Positions 1-8,001 of a DNA stretch of 17,239 nt are shown one piece after another. The DNA comes from DATLGB01 sp035540675 (GTDB lineage Bacteria; Actinomycetota; Thermoleophilia; Solirubrobacterales; Solirubrobacteraceae). The notes beneath the pieces were generated by a model. It saw nothing but the letters and a program-made list of their open reading frames with translations, ran no database searches and was not told where the DNA came from. The stretch is taken from NCBI GenBank assembly GCA_035540675.1, contig DATLGB010000006.1:1-17239 (forward strand), given 5' to 3'. The translations under genes and the position numbers were made by a program. Every line of letters starts with the position of its first letter. Position 1 is the first letter of the stretch.

Positions 1-182
1 CTGCGGCGCGGTTGCGTGGAAACGCCCATTGAGGCTGCCGGCGGTCGCGCGCACGATGCCCGGGTCCCGCGGCGCCCGTCGCGGTCCCGCCCGCACGCGC
101 CCCCCGCATCGCCATCCCGAGCTCCTCCCGCCGACGACTCACGCTGCCCGCGTGGACCGGACCGACCTGGGCTCTCGCCGCC

Positions 183-1586
183 GTGCTCGGGGCGGGGGTG
201 GCGCTGCGCGTCTGGCTGATGGCGGACTGGCGGCCGGCGTTTTTGGGCTTCCCCGACACGGCCGGATTCCTGATCGCGTCCCAGGGCGACTTCGCGGGCG
301 TCAACCTGCGGCCGCCCGGCTATCCGGTCGCGCTCGCGGCGATACGGGCCCTGGTCGACTCGGCCGGGTTCGTGGCGGGCGTCCAGCACGCGCTCGGGCT
401 CGTCGCCGCGGCCGCGCTGTGGCTCGCGTGCCGGCGGCTCGGCCTGCCGGCGCCGGCCTGCATCGGCGCTGCCGCCGCGATCGCGCTCAACACCACGGTC
501 ATCGCGCTCGAGCACGCGTTGCTGGCGGAGTCGCTGTTCCTGGTGCTCGTCTGCCTCGGCCTGCTGGCGTGCGCGTCCGCCGCCGAGCCCGGGCGCCGGC
601 GCGCCTGGGCTTGGGCCGCCGGGGCGGGAGCACTCTTCGGCGCCGCCTTCGCGTTCCGCACCGTCGGGCTGCCGCTCGCGCTGCTGGCGGCGGCGTTCGT
701 CGCCTCGTCGCGGCCGCGGCGACCGCGGGCGCTGGCCGCGCTCGCGCTCGTGGCCGCGGCGGCGGCGCCGATCGGCGCCAACCTCGCTGCCGTTCACGCC
801 CGATCGGGGACGTGGTCGTCGGCGATCAACGACGCCTACCAGGCCTACGGCCGGGTCGCGCCGTTCGCCGACTGCCGCGCGTTCCGCGTGCCGCCCGGGA
901 CGGAGAAGTACTGCCCGCCGCTGGACGTCCGCCAGCGGCCGGGCGCGAGCTGGTGGCTCTACGCGCCCGAGTCACCGCTGCTGCGCGTCGTGCCGCACCC
1001 GTCGGAGGGGCGGCCCGGGCCGGAGGAGCTCGCGCGGATGCGCGCGTTCACGCTGGCCGCGATCATCGGCCAGCCACGCACGTACTCGGCCCGCGTCCTG
1101 CGCGACGTGCGCCGCATCGTCCAGCCGGCGTACCCGGCCAACCCGCACTTCCCGGACAACCAGGGCGCCGGCTACCAGCCCGACTCGCTGATCGAGCAGC
1201 TCCGATCCGAGGGCGGACAGGCGCTGTCGGCGCAATGGGACGAGCTCGCGCGCGTGGAGGTCGCCCGCGGGACCTCGTTCCTGGCCTTCGAGCGGGCGGT
1301 GCGCATCGACGGCGGCGTGCTCGGGCTGATCCTCGTCCTGGCCCTGGGCGCGCCGCTGGTGGTGGGTCGCAGGGCGCGGCGCGGGACGCTGCTGCTGTGG
1401 GCCACCGGCTTCGCGCTGCTGATCGTCCCGATCCTCACGCTGTCCTACAACTGGCGCTACGTCGTGCCGGCCGTCCCGATCCTCGTGCCGGTGGCGCTCG
1501 CGGGAGGGCAGGCGGCGTTCGAGCGCCTGCGGGACGCGCGGCGCAGTCGACGCGGGCTCATGGCTGTGGCAGTCTCACCCGATTAG
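183..1586 (+). CDS. Multi-pass membrane protein, GT39/GT-C-like putative glycosyltransferase
   Basis: The protein (467 residues from GTG 183) is mostly hydrophobic helices: a block of about seven in the first 210 residues, a soluble stretch at about 210-375, and three C-terminal helices at about 378-450. The first loop has an aspartate (Asp25, in FPDTAGF) followed by RPPGYP at 43-48. An acidic residue in loop 1 plus a PPGYP-type motif is typical of GT39/ArnT-like GT-C enzymes, which move sugars from polyprenyl-phosphate carriers on the outer membrane face. Function is therefore a family-level inference; acceptor and sugar are unknown. GTG 183 is the first ordinary start codon after the frame opens at 33, but the hydrophobic run begins upstream of it (LTLPAW..ALAAV from 138), so the true N-terminus is probably longer and transmembrane helix 1 is cut by this start. 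The stop overlaps the ribosome-binding site of the next gene. Confidence 0.7.
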   Translation: MLGAGVALRVWLMADWRPAFLGFPDTAGFLIASQGDFAGVNLRPPGYPVALAAIRALVDSAGFVAGVQHALGLVAAAALWLACRRLGLPAPACIGAAAAIALNTTVIALEHALLAESLFLVLVCLGLLACASAAEPGRRRAWAWAAGAGALFGAAFAFRTVGLPLALLAAAFVASSRPRRPRALAALALVAAAAAPIGANLAAVHARSGTWSSAINDAYQAYGRVAPFADCRAFRVPPGTEKYCPPLDVRQRPGASWWLYAPESPLLRVVPHPSEGRPGPEELARMRAFTLAAIIGQPRTYSARVLRDVRRIVQPAYPANPHFPDNQGAGYQPDSLIEQLRSEGGQALSAQWDELARVEVARGTSFLAFERAVRIDGGVLGLILVLALGAPLVVGRRARRGTLLLWATGFALLIVPILTLSYNWRYVVPAVPILVPVALAGGQAAFERLRDARRSRRGLMAVAVSPD

Positions 1587-1589
1587 GGA
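1585..1589 (+). promoter_or_regulatory. Ribosome-binding site overlapping the upstream stop codon
   Basis: AGGGA lies 4 bases ahead of ATG 1594 and shares two bases with the TAG stop (1584-1586) of the membrane-protein gene. This fixes the start of the lipoprotein gene and suggests that its translation is coupled to that of the preceding gene. Confidence 0.6.
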
Positions 1590-1593
1590 AAAG

Positions 1594-3024
1594 ATGCTCG
1601 CGCGGTCGGTGGCTCGTTCGACGGTGCGGTGGCTGGCGCTCGGCGCTGCCGCCGCGCTGGCCGGCGGCTGCGCGACGGCGCCCACCGCAGTCTTCAGCCT
1701 GCTCGGCTCGCCGCGCGCGGAGGCGCTCGGCTACTTCCCGGCCACGGCGCCGCAGGTGGCCGTGGTGCGGACGGACCCCGACGATGCGCAAGTGCGGCGG
1801 GTGGCGGCGGCCGGGCTGCTCGACCCGCTGGCGCGCGCAGCGCGGCGGGCCGGGATCGAGCCGACGCAGGTGCGCTCGCTGCTCGGCAACGACCTCGTGG
1901 TCGGGCGCCCGCACGTCGGGGCGCCGCTCCTGCTCGTGCTCGTCGCGCGCGACGAGGACCGCCTGCGCACGCTCGCCGACGCGCGAGTGCTCGCGCGCCG
2001 CGCGGCGCCGGCCGGGATCTACCGCGGCGCTCGCCTGTACGCCGGGCGAGCGGGTGCCTTCGCGGTGCGCGGGCCGGTGCTGCTCGCGTCGCGCACGACG
2101 GCGGACCTGCGCGGCGCCCTGGACACCCGCCACGGCGACGACGGTTTCGACCCCGACGCCCTGCGCCGTGCGCTGCCCGCCGGGGCCGAGGACGCCGTCG
2201 TGCGCGCGGTCGTCGACCTGCGACCGCAGATCGCGCGGGGCGGGGAGCGCCTGCGGGCCGTGCCGCTGCTCACGGCCGTCGAGGAGGCAGGCATCGCCGT
2301 CGGCGCGGACGGCGGCTTCGCCACCGTCGACGTGCGCGCCGACCTGACAGCCGGCGAGCTGGTCGAGCTCGACGTCCCGATCACCGCCGGCGAGACGCCG
2401 CCGCGGGCGGCCGCCGCTGCCGGCGCGACGGCGCTGTCGATCCGCGACCTCGCGCACACCCTCGGCGCCGCACGACACGCGGCGCAGACCGTCGCGCCGC
2501 TCGTGCTGCAGCGGCTGGAGGCCCGCGCCGCCGGCTACCGGCGTGTGACGGGCGTGGACGTCCGGCGCGATGTCGTGCGCGCGCTGCACGGGCCGGCGAC
2601 GCTGGTGCTGGGCCGAGACGGGACGCTGCTGCGCGCCGAGCCGTCACGGCCGGAATGGGTGCTGCGGGCGCTCGACCGCCTGGCGCGCGCGCCGCGCGGG
2701 CTGCCCGACGGGCTGCGCGTCCGTCGCGGGAGCGGCTCCTACGCGATCCGCCGCGGTCCGCGGCTCGTCCTGCGCGTCGTCGCGGCGGGCGACGCCGTGG
2801 CCGCCGGCCGCGCCCCGGCGCGGGTGCTGCGCGCGCTCGCGCGGCGCCCCGCCAGCCGTCCCGCCGGTGCGGCCGGCGGCTTGGCCCTCGCCGTCCCCGC
2901 CTCCCGCGTCGCGTCGCTGCTGCGGCGGGCCGGCGTGCCGCTGGCGCCGCGCGACGTCAGCGGCTGGCTGCGCGCAAGCACGCGCCGGCTCGACGCGCGC
3001 CTGACCCTCCCGCTCGAGCCGTAG
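1594..3024 (+). CDS. Putative lipoprotein, DUF3352-like
   Basis: This 476-residue protein begins with a basic N-terminus, a hydrophobic stretch (residues 13-22) and a weak lipobox (LAGGC, Cys26), so it is probably exported and possibly lipid-anchored. The mature protein opens with ALGYFPATAPQVAVVRTDPDD, which resembles the start of DUF3352 proteins, common secreted proteins of unknown function in Thermoleophilia and other actinobacteria. The remainder is Ala/Arg/Val-rich with no enzyme motif I recognise. ATG 1594 has a good ribosome-binding site and lies 7 bases after the upstream stop, so the two genes probably form one operon. Its stop (TAG, 3022-3024) is 3 bases from the end of the convergent M23 gene. 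DUF3352 assignment is from resemblance only; the lipobox has Ala at -3 and Gly at -2, so ordinary signal-peptidase processing is possible. Confidence 0.7.
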   Translation: MLARSVARSTVRWLALGAAAALAGGCATAPTAVFSLLGSPRAEALGYFPATAPQVAVVRTDPDDAQVRRVAAAGLLDPLARAARRAGIEPTQVRSLLGNDLVVGRPHVGAPLLLVLVARDEDRLRTLADARVLARRAAPAGIYRGARLYAGRAGAFAVRGPVLLASRTTADLRGALDTRHGDDGFDPDALRRALPAGAEDAVVRAVVDLRPQIARGGERLRAVPLLTAVEEAGIAVGADGGFATVDVRADLTAGELVELDVPITAGETPPRAAAAAGATALSIRDLAHTLGAARHAAQTVAPLVLQRLEARAAGYRRVTGVDVRRDVVRALHGPATLVLGRDGTLLRAEPSRPEWVLRALDRLARAPRGLPDGLRVRRGSGSYAIRRGPRLVLRVVAAGDAVAAGRAPARVLRALARRPASRPAGAAGGLALAVPASRVASLLRRAGVPLAPRDVSGWLRASTRRLDARLTLPLEP

Positions 3025-3027
3025 GGC

Positions 3028-3960
3028 CTAGCCGGCCGCGGCCGCCCACGCCTCGAGGTCGGGGCGCGGGTCGATCGGCTTGGCGTCCTTGCCGTACCAG
3101 CCGCCGGGCCAGATCTCGAAGTGCAGGTGCGGCCCCTCGCTCGAGCCGGTCGAGCCGACCTGCGCGATGGCCTGGCCGGCGGCGACGGGGTCGCCCTTGG
3201 CGACGGTCTCCGAGCCGGCCACGAGGTGCATGAAGACGTAGTCGCGGCCGTCGTCGGCGCGCACGACGAGGTAGTGCCCGGCGCCGCCCTTCTGCACGGC
3301 GCGCCAGAACACGAAGCCGGCGCGCGGCGCCAGCACCGGCGTGCCCTCCGGGGCCATGATGTCCTGCCCCTGGTGGACGTGCCCGTTGCGGCGCGCGCCG
3401 AAGCGGGCGCCGTCGCCGCCGAACGTCCAGCCGGTGCCCCCGACCGGGAACACGCCGCGGCCGCTGCCGGGCGCGGCGGGGGCGGACGCCACCTCCACGT
3501 GCACGGGCCGCCGGCCGGAGGCGGTCGCCGTCCGGCGCAGGGTCCGGCCCGCGTCGTCGACGGCGTGCAGCCGCGCGACGTAGGCGCCCGGCTGCAGCGC
3601 GCCGGCCGCGATCGCCCAGCGCGCTTCGCGCAGCTCGTTGGTGTGCTTCCAGCCGAGCCGCAGGCGCAGCGCGGCCGCGCGGGCGCCGCGGCGGACGAGC
3701 TCGACGCGCACGCGGACGCGGCGGGCGGGGCCGTCGACGCGGTAGACGATGCGCGCGGGCGAGCCGCCGGCCACGATCCTCGACGGCTGGACGCTGAACC
3801 GCGAAGCGACCAGCGGAGCGCGCAGCTTCGGCTTGACCGGCGTGCCGTACTCGGCACCGCCGGCCTTCGACGGCGCGGGAGCGCCGCCCGTGTCCTGCGC
3901 GGACGCGGCTGCCGGGACGAGCAGCAGCGCGACCACGGGCGCGAGGAGCCAGGGTCGCAT
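3028..3960 (-). CDS. Secreted M23 family (LytM/lysostaphin-type) metallopeptidase
   Basis: The 310-residue protein has a signal peptide (residues 1-21, cleavage likely after ASA), a predicted beta-rich region at about 45-158 that may be an Ig-like spacer, and a C-terminal LytM domain at about 190-300. The zinc ligands of the M23 family are present: His196 and Asp200 in HxxxD, and His280 in HLH; the further catalytic histidines are His245 (FMHL) and His278. M23 enzymes cut peptide crosslinks in peptidoglycan or act as activators of other hydrolases; since the catalytic set is complete, activity is expected. ATG 3960 gives a full signal peptide. A -10-like TAGAAA (3970-3965) sits 4 bases upstream, so a very short or absent leader is possible. 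It follows the helicase gene on the same strand after 76 bases and ends 3 bases from the convergent lipoprotein gene. Confidence 0.92.
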   Translation of the reverse strand: MRPWLLAPVVALLLVPAAASAQDTGGAPAPSKAGGAEYGTPVKPKLRAPLVASRFSVQPSRIVAGGSPARIVYRVDGPARRVRVRVELVRRGARAAALRLRLGWKHTNELREARWAIAAGALQPGAYVARLHAVDDAGRTLRRTATASGRRPVHVEVASAPAAPGSGRGVFPVGGTGWTFGGDGARFGARRNGHVHQGQDIMAPEGTPVLAPRAGFVFWRAVQKGGAGHYLVVRADDGRDYVFMHLVAGSETVAKGDPVAAGQAIAQVGSTGSSEGPHLHFEIWPGGWYGKDAKPIDPRPDLEAWAAAAG

Positions 3961-4036
3961 GACGTTTCTAGGTTCGACGCGCGCGCTGCGCCTCGCCAGT
4001 GCTGCACGGCTTCGTGCGCGGCGGCCGCGGCGCGTG

Positions 4037-6319
4037 CTACGCCGTGCGCAGCATGCGCGCCATCAGCTCGACCGCGCCCGCCTTGTGCAGCGGCTCATTG
4101 AGGTTGCCGCACTTCGGGGACTGCACGCACGAGGGGCAGCCGTCCTTGCAGCGGCACTCGCCCACGAGCCGGTGGGCGTCGCCGACCAGCGCGTCGAAGG
4201 CGACGTAGCCGCGGCGGGTGATGCCGATGCCGCCGGGGTGGCCGTCGTAGATGAAGATCGTCGGCCGGCCGGTCTGCGGGTGCAGGTTGGTCGACAGGCC
4301 GCCGATGTCCCAGCGGTCGCACATCGCCAGCAGGGGCAGCACGGCGATCTGGGAGTGCTCGGCGGCGTGCAGCGCGCCGAGCAGCGCGTCGAGCGGGAAG
4401 TCGCCGAGCAGCTCGTCGGGCAGCTCGTACCAGAGCGCCTGGGTGCGGAACGAGGTCGACGGCATGTCGAGTGCGATCAGGTCGATCTGCTCGTGGTCCG
4501 ACAGCCGCTTGCGCTGGTAGGCCAGCACCGTCTCCGTGACGACGACCTCGCCGAAGGAGAGGGTGACGCCCATCAGCTCGCGGCGGTCGAGCAGCCGCTC
4601 GATGCCGGTCTCGGTCTCCTTCTTGGGCTGGGTGTACCAGTCGCCCTCGAACGGCTTGACCAGCGCGTGGCGGGCGTCGAGGTCGAGCGCCTGGACCTCG
4701 TAGGAGCGCCCCATGTGCATGTAGACCGCGCCGTCGTGGACGGTGGTGAAGGCGCGCGCGGCCTCGACCGTGCCGATCAGCTCGCCCGAGGACAGGTCGA
4801 CGACGGCGAAGTTGTCCAGGCCGGCCGAGCGCAGGGAGACCTCGGCGGCGGGGTAGCCCTCGGCGCGCCGCGGCACGTAGCGGCCGAAGCGGTCCTGGCG
4901 CAGGTGCCCGGCGGTCACCAGCCGCCGCGCGTGCCACTCCCAGTCGTCGCCGAGCGTCGCGCCGTCGGCGGGCTCGAGCGGCCCCTCGTGCGCCGCGCAG
5001 AGCAGGTGGGCGGCGAAGATCTGCTCGTTGGCGTGGTCGAGGATCGCCGCCTCGACCGGCCGGTCGAGGAACTCGTCCGGGTGCCGGCAGAAGAACTGGT
5101 CGAGCGCGTCCTCGCCGGCCACGTAGACGGCGAGGCCGCGGCCGCGGCGGCCGGCGCGGCCCCACATCTGCCGCAGCGACGCGACGGTGCCGGGGAACGT
5201 GGCGACGATCGCCGCGTCGAGCGCGCCGATGTCGATGCCGAGCTCGAGCGCGTCGGTCGCGACGACCCCGAGCAGCTCACCCTCCACCAGCCGGCGCTCG
5301 AGCTCGCGCCGCTGCTGCGGCGTGTAGCCGGCCCGGTACGGCGCGATGCGGTCGGCGAGCTCGGGCCGCCCCAGCTCCTCGAGCGCCCCCTTGGCGAACT
5401 TCGCCATCAGCTCGACCGCGCGCCGCGACTTCATGAAGCAGATCGTGCGCGCTCCCTCGGAGACCAGCTCCGCCAGCAGGTCGGCGGCCTCGGCCAGCAC
5501 CGAGCGGCGCGCGCCGAGGGCCTCGTCGGTCAGCGGCGGGTTCCACATCGCGATCGTCTTGCGGGCGCCCGGGGAGCCGTCCTCGCTGACGTGGCGCCAC
5601 GCGTCGAGCCCGGTCAGGCGCTCGGCGAGCTCGACCGGGTTGGCGATCGTCGCGCTCGCCATCAGCACGCGCGGCGCGGTGCCGTAGGCCTCGCAAGCCC
5701 GGCGCAGCCGCCGCAGCACGTTGGCGACGTGCGAGCCGAACACCCCGCGGTAGACGTGCGCCTCGTCGACGACGATCGCCGCGAGGTTCGACAGGAAGGT
5801 CCCCCACGCCTGGTGGTTGGGGAGGATCCCCACGTGCAGCATGTCGGGGTTGGTCAGGACGAGGTTCGCGTTGCGCCGGATCGCCGCGCGCTGCTCGCGC
5901 GGCGTGTCGCCGTCGTAGATGGCCGGCCGCAGCGGCTTGAGGCCGTAGGCCGCGAGCGCGCGCGCCTGGTCCTGGGCCAGTGCCTTCGCGGGGTACAGGT
6001 ACAGCGCCCGCGCCATGTGGTCGCGGCACAGCGTGTCGAGCACGGGCAGGTTGAAGGCCAGCGACTTGCCCGATGCGGTGCCGGTGGTGACCACCACCGG
6101 CCCGTCCGCGGCCGCCTCGAACGCCTCGGCCTGGTGCGCCCACAGCCCGTCGAAGCCGCGCCCGCGCAGCGCCTCGACCACCTGCGGGTGCAGGTCGGCG
6201 GGAAACGGCGCGACCCGCGGCGGCCGTGCGTGCAGCGCGCTCTGCGTCACCAGCCGCTCGTCCTCGCGACCCGCCGCCAGCAGCGCGTCCCACGGCTCGA
6301 TCTCGCGGACGACGGCCAC
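4037..6319 (-). CDS. DEAD/DEAH-box helicase with C-terminal zinc-binding (MrfA/YprA) domain
   Basis: The 760-residue protein is an SF2 helicase: Q-motif glutamine in LWAHQAEAF (Gln63), Walker A GTASGKS (80-86), DEAH (185-188), SAT (222-224), and in the second RecA domain DALELGIDIG (356-365) and QMWGRAGRRGRG (384-395). The C-terminal part has YDGHPGGIG (691-699) and a cysteine cluster CxCx3Cx2Cx5C (Cys722, 724, 728, 731, 737), the DUF1998/MZB zinc-binding domain. This architecture is that of Bacillus MrfA (YprA), a 3'-to-5' DNA helicase for mitomycin C damage repair, and mycobacterial homologues. Role in DNA crosslink or other repair is inferred from that family; the MrfB nuclease partner is not seen here. 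GTG 6319 is the first start codon after the in-frame stop four codons upstream. A good -10 (TAGTAT, 6334-6329) lies 9 bases ahead of it, so the mRNA may be nearly leaderless. Confidence 0.93.
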   Translation of the reverse strand: MAVVREIEPWDALLAAGREDERLVTQSALHARPPRVAPFPADLHPQVVEALRGRGFDGLWAHQAEAFEAAADGPVVVTTGTASGKSLAFNLPVLDTLCRDHMARALYLYPAKALAQDQARALAAYGLKPLRPAIYDGDTPREQRAAIRRNANLVLTNPDMLHVGILPNHQAWGTFLSNLAAIVVDEAHVYRGVFGSHVANVLRRLRRACEAYGTAPRVLMASATIANPVELAERLTGLDAWRHVSEDGSPGARKTIAMWNPPLTDEALGARRSVLAEAADLLAELVSEGARTICFMKSRRAVELMAKFAKGALEELGRPELADRIAPYRAGYTPQQRRELERRLVEGELLGVVATDALELGIDIGALDAAIVATFPGTVASLRQMWGRAGRRGRGLAVYVAGEDALDQFFCRHPDEFLDRPVEAAILDHANEQIFAAHLLCAAHEGPLEPADGATLGDDWEWHARRLVTAGHLRQDRFGRYVPRRAEGYPAAEVSLRSAGLDNFAVVDLSSGELIGTVEAARAFTTVHDGAVYMHMGRSYEVQALDLDARHALVKPFEGDWYTQPKKETETGIERLLDRRELMGVTLSFGEVVVTETVLAYQRKRLSDHEQIDLIALDMPSTSFRTQALWYELPDELLGDFPLDALLGALHAAEHSQIAVLPLLAMCDRWDIGGLSTNLHPQTGRPTIFIYDGHPGGIGITRRGYVAFDALVGDAHRLVGECRCKDGCPSCVQSPKCGNLNEPLHKAGAVELMARMLRTA

Positions 6320-6340
6320 CGTCCGGCAATACTAGGCGCG
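6320..6340. promoter_or_regulatory. 21-base divergent promoter region, helicase / gpgS
   Basis: Only 21 bases separate the GTG of the helicase and the ATG of gpgS. The AT-containing core AATACTA (6328-6334) reads as TAGTAT on the minus strand (a TANNNT -10 box, 9 bases from GTG 6319) and as AATACT on the plus strand (7 bases from ATG 6341). The two -10 boxes overlap, so the divergent promoters would compete and both transcripts would start at or near their start codons. No clear -35 is visible for either. Hexamers are seen directly; promoter function is inferred. Confidence 0.45.
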
Positions 6341-7201
6341 ATGGATGCCGCGCCCAGGACCTTCCACCACCGGGATTTCCCCAGCGAGCGGCTTGCCCGC
6401 CGCGGGCTCAGCGTCAGCGTCGTGGTGCCCTCGCGCGAGTGCGCGGCGACGATCGGGGCGATCGCGGGCGTGCTCGCGTCGATGCGCGAGCGCGGGCTGA
6501 TCGACCAGGCGCTGGTGGTCGACGCGGACTCCGCCGACGGCACGGCCGCGCTGGCCGCCGAGCGGGGCGTCGAGGTGCTCAGCGAGAACGACCTGATGGA
6601 GGAGTTCGGCCCCGTGCGGGGCAAGGGCGACGCCATGTGGCGGGCGCTGGCCGCCTGCCGTGGCGACGCCGTCTGCTACGTCGACGGCGACACCGCGAAC
6701 TTCGCCGAGCACTTCGTCGCCGGGACGCTCGGGCCGCTGCTGTTCGAGCCGGGCGTCCAGTACGTCAAGGCGTTCTTCCGGCGTCCCTTCCGCAGCGGCG
6801 AGGCGGTGCTGCCGGCCGACGGCGGCCGCGTCACCGAGCTGACCGCGCGGCCGCTGCTGCGGCGCTTCTGGCCCGAGCTGGCCGGGGTCCGGCAGCCGCT
6901 GGCGGGGGAGATGGCCGCGCGCCGCGACCTGCTCGTCCGGCTGCCGTTCTCGACCGGCTACGCGGTGGAGACGGCGCTGCTGCTCGACGTGCATCGCGAG
7001 GTCGGCGCCGGCGCGATCGCGCAGGTCGACCTCGAGGAGCGCCAGAACGACCACAAGGCGCTGCTCGATCTCGCGCCGATGGCCGACGAGGTGCTGGCGG
7101 CGGCGAGCGCGCGGCTGCGGCGCGAGGGCCGGCTGGCCGGCGACGGCGCGGACGAGCCGCTCGAGCGGCCGCCGATGGCCAGCGTTCGCGTGGCCGCGTG
7201 A
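6341..7201 (+). CDS. gpgS: Glucosyl-3-phosphoglycerate synthase (GT81-type)
   Basis: The 286-residue protein is a GT-A glycosyltransferase closely resembling mycobacterial GpgS, which joins glucose from a nucleotide-sugar to 3-phosphoglycerate, the first step toward glucosylglycerate. It shows VVVPSRE (27-33), VVDADSADGT (59-68), GKGDAMWR (94-101), the metal-binding DGD (115-117), VKAFFRRPF (142-150), GGRVTELTARPLL (161-173), QPLAGE (185-190) and GYAVETALLLD (206-216), all in the order expected. The region matching the mycobacterial Arg-x-His-x-Asn motif (256-260) reads Arg234-Gln-Asn236-Asp-His238, an apparent exchange of the His and Asn. ATG 6341 is the only start consistent with the family; the frame is also open upstream but that part is antisense to the helicase. 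The stop overlaps the start of the HAD gene. A mannosyl-transferring (MpgS) activity is a less likely alternative. Confidence 0.88.
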   Translation: MDAAPRTFHHRDFPSERLARRGLSVSVVVPSRECAATIGAIAGVLASMRERGLIDQALVVDADSADGTAALAAERGVEVLSENDLMEEFGPVRGKGDAMWRALAACRGDAVCYVDGDTANFAEHFVAGTLGPLLFEPGVQYVKAFFRRPFRSGEAVLPADGGRVTELTARPLLRRFWPELAGVRQPLAGEMAARRDLLVRLPFSTGYAVETALLLDVHREVGAGAIAQVDLEERQNDHKALLDLAPMADEVLAAASARLRREGRLAGDGADEPLERPPMASVRVAA

Positions 7202-8001
7202 AGCTGCGCTGCCTGTACACCGATCTCGACGGGACGCTGCTGGGTGCCGGCGCGTCGCTGCTGCGCGACGGCGACGGCGGCTTCTCGCTGCTCGGCGTCC
7301 GCGCGCTCGAGGCCTGCTTCCGCGCGGACGTCGAGGTGGTCCTGTACTCGGGCCGGCGCCGCGCGATGCTGTTCGACGACGCGCGCCTGCTCGGGGTGGG
7401 CTCGTACGCGTTCGAGGCCGGTGCCGGGCTGGTGGTCGACGGCGAGACGACCTGGCTGACCGGCGAGCTGCAGCCGACGGAGGACGCGACGGTGCACGAC
7501 CAGATCGCGGCGTCGGGGGCGCCCGCGCTGCTGCTGCGCCACTTCGCCGGGCGGCTCGAGTACCACGAGCCGTGGCACACCGGCCGCGAGGTGTCGCACC
7601 TGTTCCGCGGCGCGGTCGACGTCGCCGCGGCCGCGGCGTTGCTGGAGGAGCACGGGCTCGGCCACCTGCGCCTGCTCGACAACGGGGCGGTCCGCCGGCG
7701 GTCGCCCACGCTGGCGGTCGAGCGCCCGCACGCGTACCACCTGGTGCCGCGAGCGGCCTCGAAGGCGGCGGCGATCGCGATGCACATGCGCATCCGCGGG
7801 TACGCGCCGGAGGAGGTCGTGGCCGTGGGCGACTCCCGCGAGGACCTCGGCGCCGCCGCCGTCGTCGGGACGTTCTGGCTCGTCGCCAACGCGGTCGCGC
7901 GCGACCCGACGCTCGCCGACGGCCGCGCGCGCGTCGCCGAGGGCGCGCACGGCGCCGGCGTCTACGAGGCCGTGGTCACCGAGCTGGCCGAGCGCCGCTA
8001 G
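7198..8001 (+). CDS. HAD-superfamily (type IIB) phosphatase, candidate glucosyl-3-phosphoglycerate phosphatase
   Basis: The 267-residue protein has all HAD motifs: I, TDLDGT with nucleophile Asp9 and acid Asp11; II, YSGRR (Ser51); III, Lys189; IV, VGDSREDLG (Asp212, Asp216). The cap inserted between motifs II and III fits the IIB (Cof/MpgP) class. It starts at GTG 7198, which overlaps the gpgS stop by 4 bases (GTGA), so the two are almost surely co-translated. That context points to dephosphorylation of glucosyl-3-phosphoglycerate to glucosylglycerate. In mycobacteria this step is done by a histidine phosphatase, whereas HAD-type MpgP/GpgP enzymes do it in other bacteria, so a HAD partner is reasonable. 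Substrate assignment is inferred from the operon. Its TAG stop shares the tetranucleotide CTAG with the stop of the convergent gpsA. Confidence 0.85.
   Translation: MKLRCLYTDLDGTLLGAGASLLRDGDGGFSLLGVRALEACFRADVEVVLYSGRRRAMLFDDARLLGVGSYAFEAGAGLVVDGETTWLTGELQPTEDATVHDQIAASGAPALLLRHFAGRLEYHEPWHTGREVSHLFRGAVDVAAAAALLEEHGLGHLRLLDNGAVRRRSPTLAVERPHAYHLVPRAASKAAAIAMHMRIRGYAPEEVVAVGDSREDLGAAAVVGTFWLVANAVARDPTLADGRARVAEGAHGAGVYEAVVTELAERR

Noticed and set aside
1..29. Possible start of a divergent minus-strand gene (ATG at 29, reading MGVSTQPRR)
   Set aside because: Only nine codons are inside the window and there is no clear ribosome-binding site or -10 box; it cannot be supported.
1558..2589. Long minus-strand frame opposite the lipoprotein gene
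   Set aside because: Composition is that of an antisense shadow, there is no motif, and the plus-strand gene has a ribosome-binding site, signal peptide and family resemblance.
4004..4017. Terminator after the helicase gene (GCACG..CGTGC)
   Set aside because: Only five base pairs with a four-base loop and no T-run; too weak to call.
3749..6340. Long plus-strand open frame running into gpgS from far upstream
   Set aside because: It is antisense to the M23 and helicase genes, has repetitive Arg/Val/Gly-rich composition, and exists only because stops are rare at this GC content.
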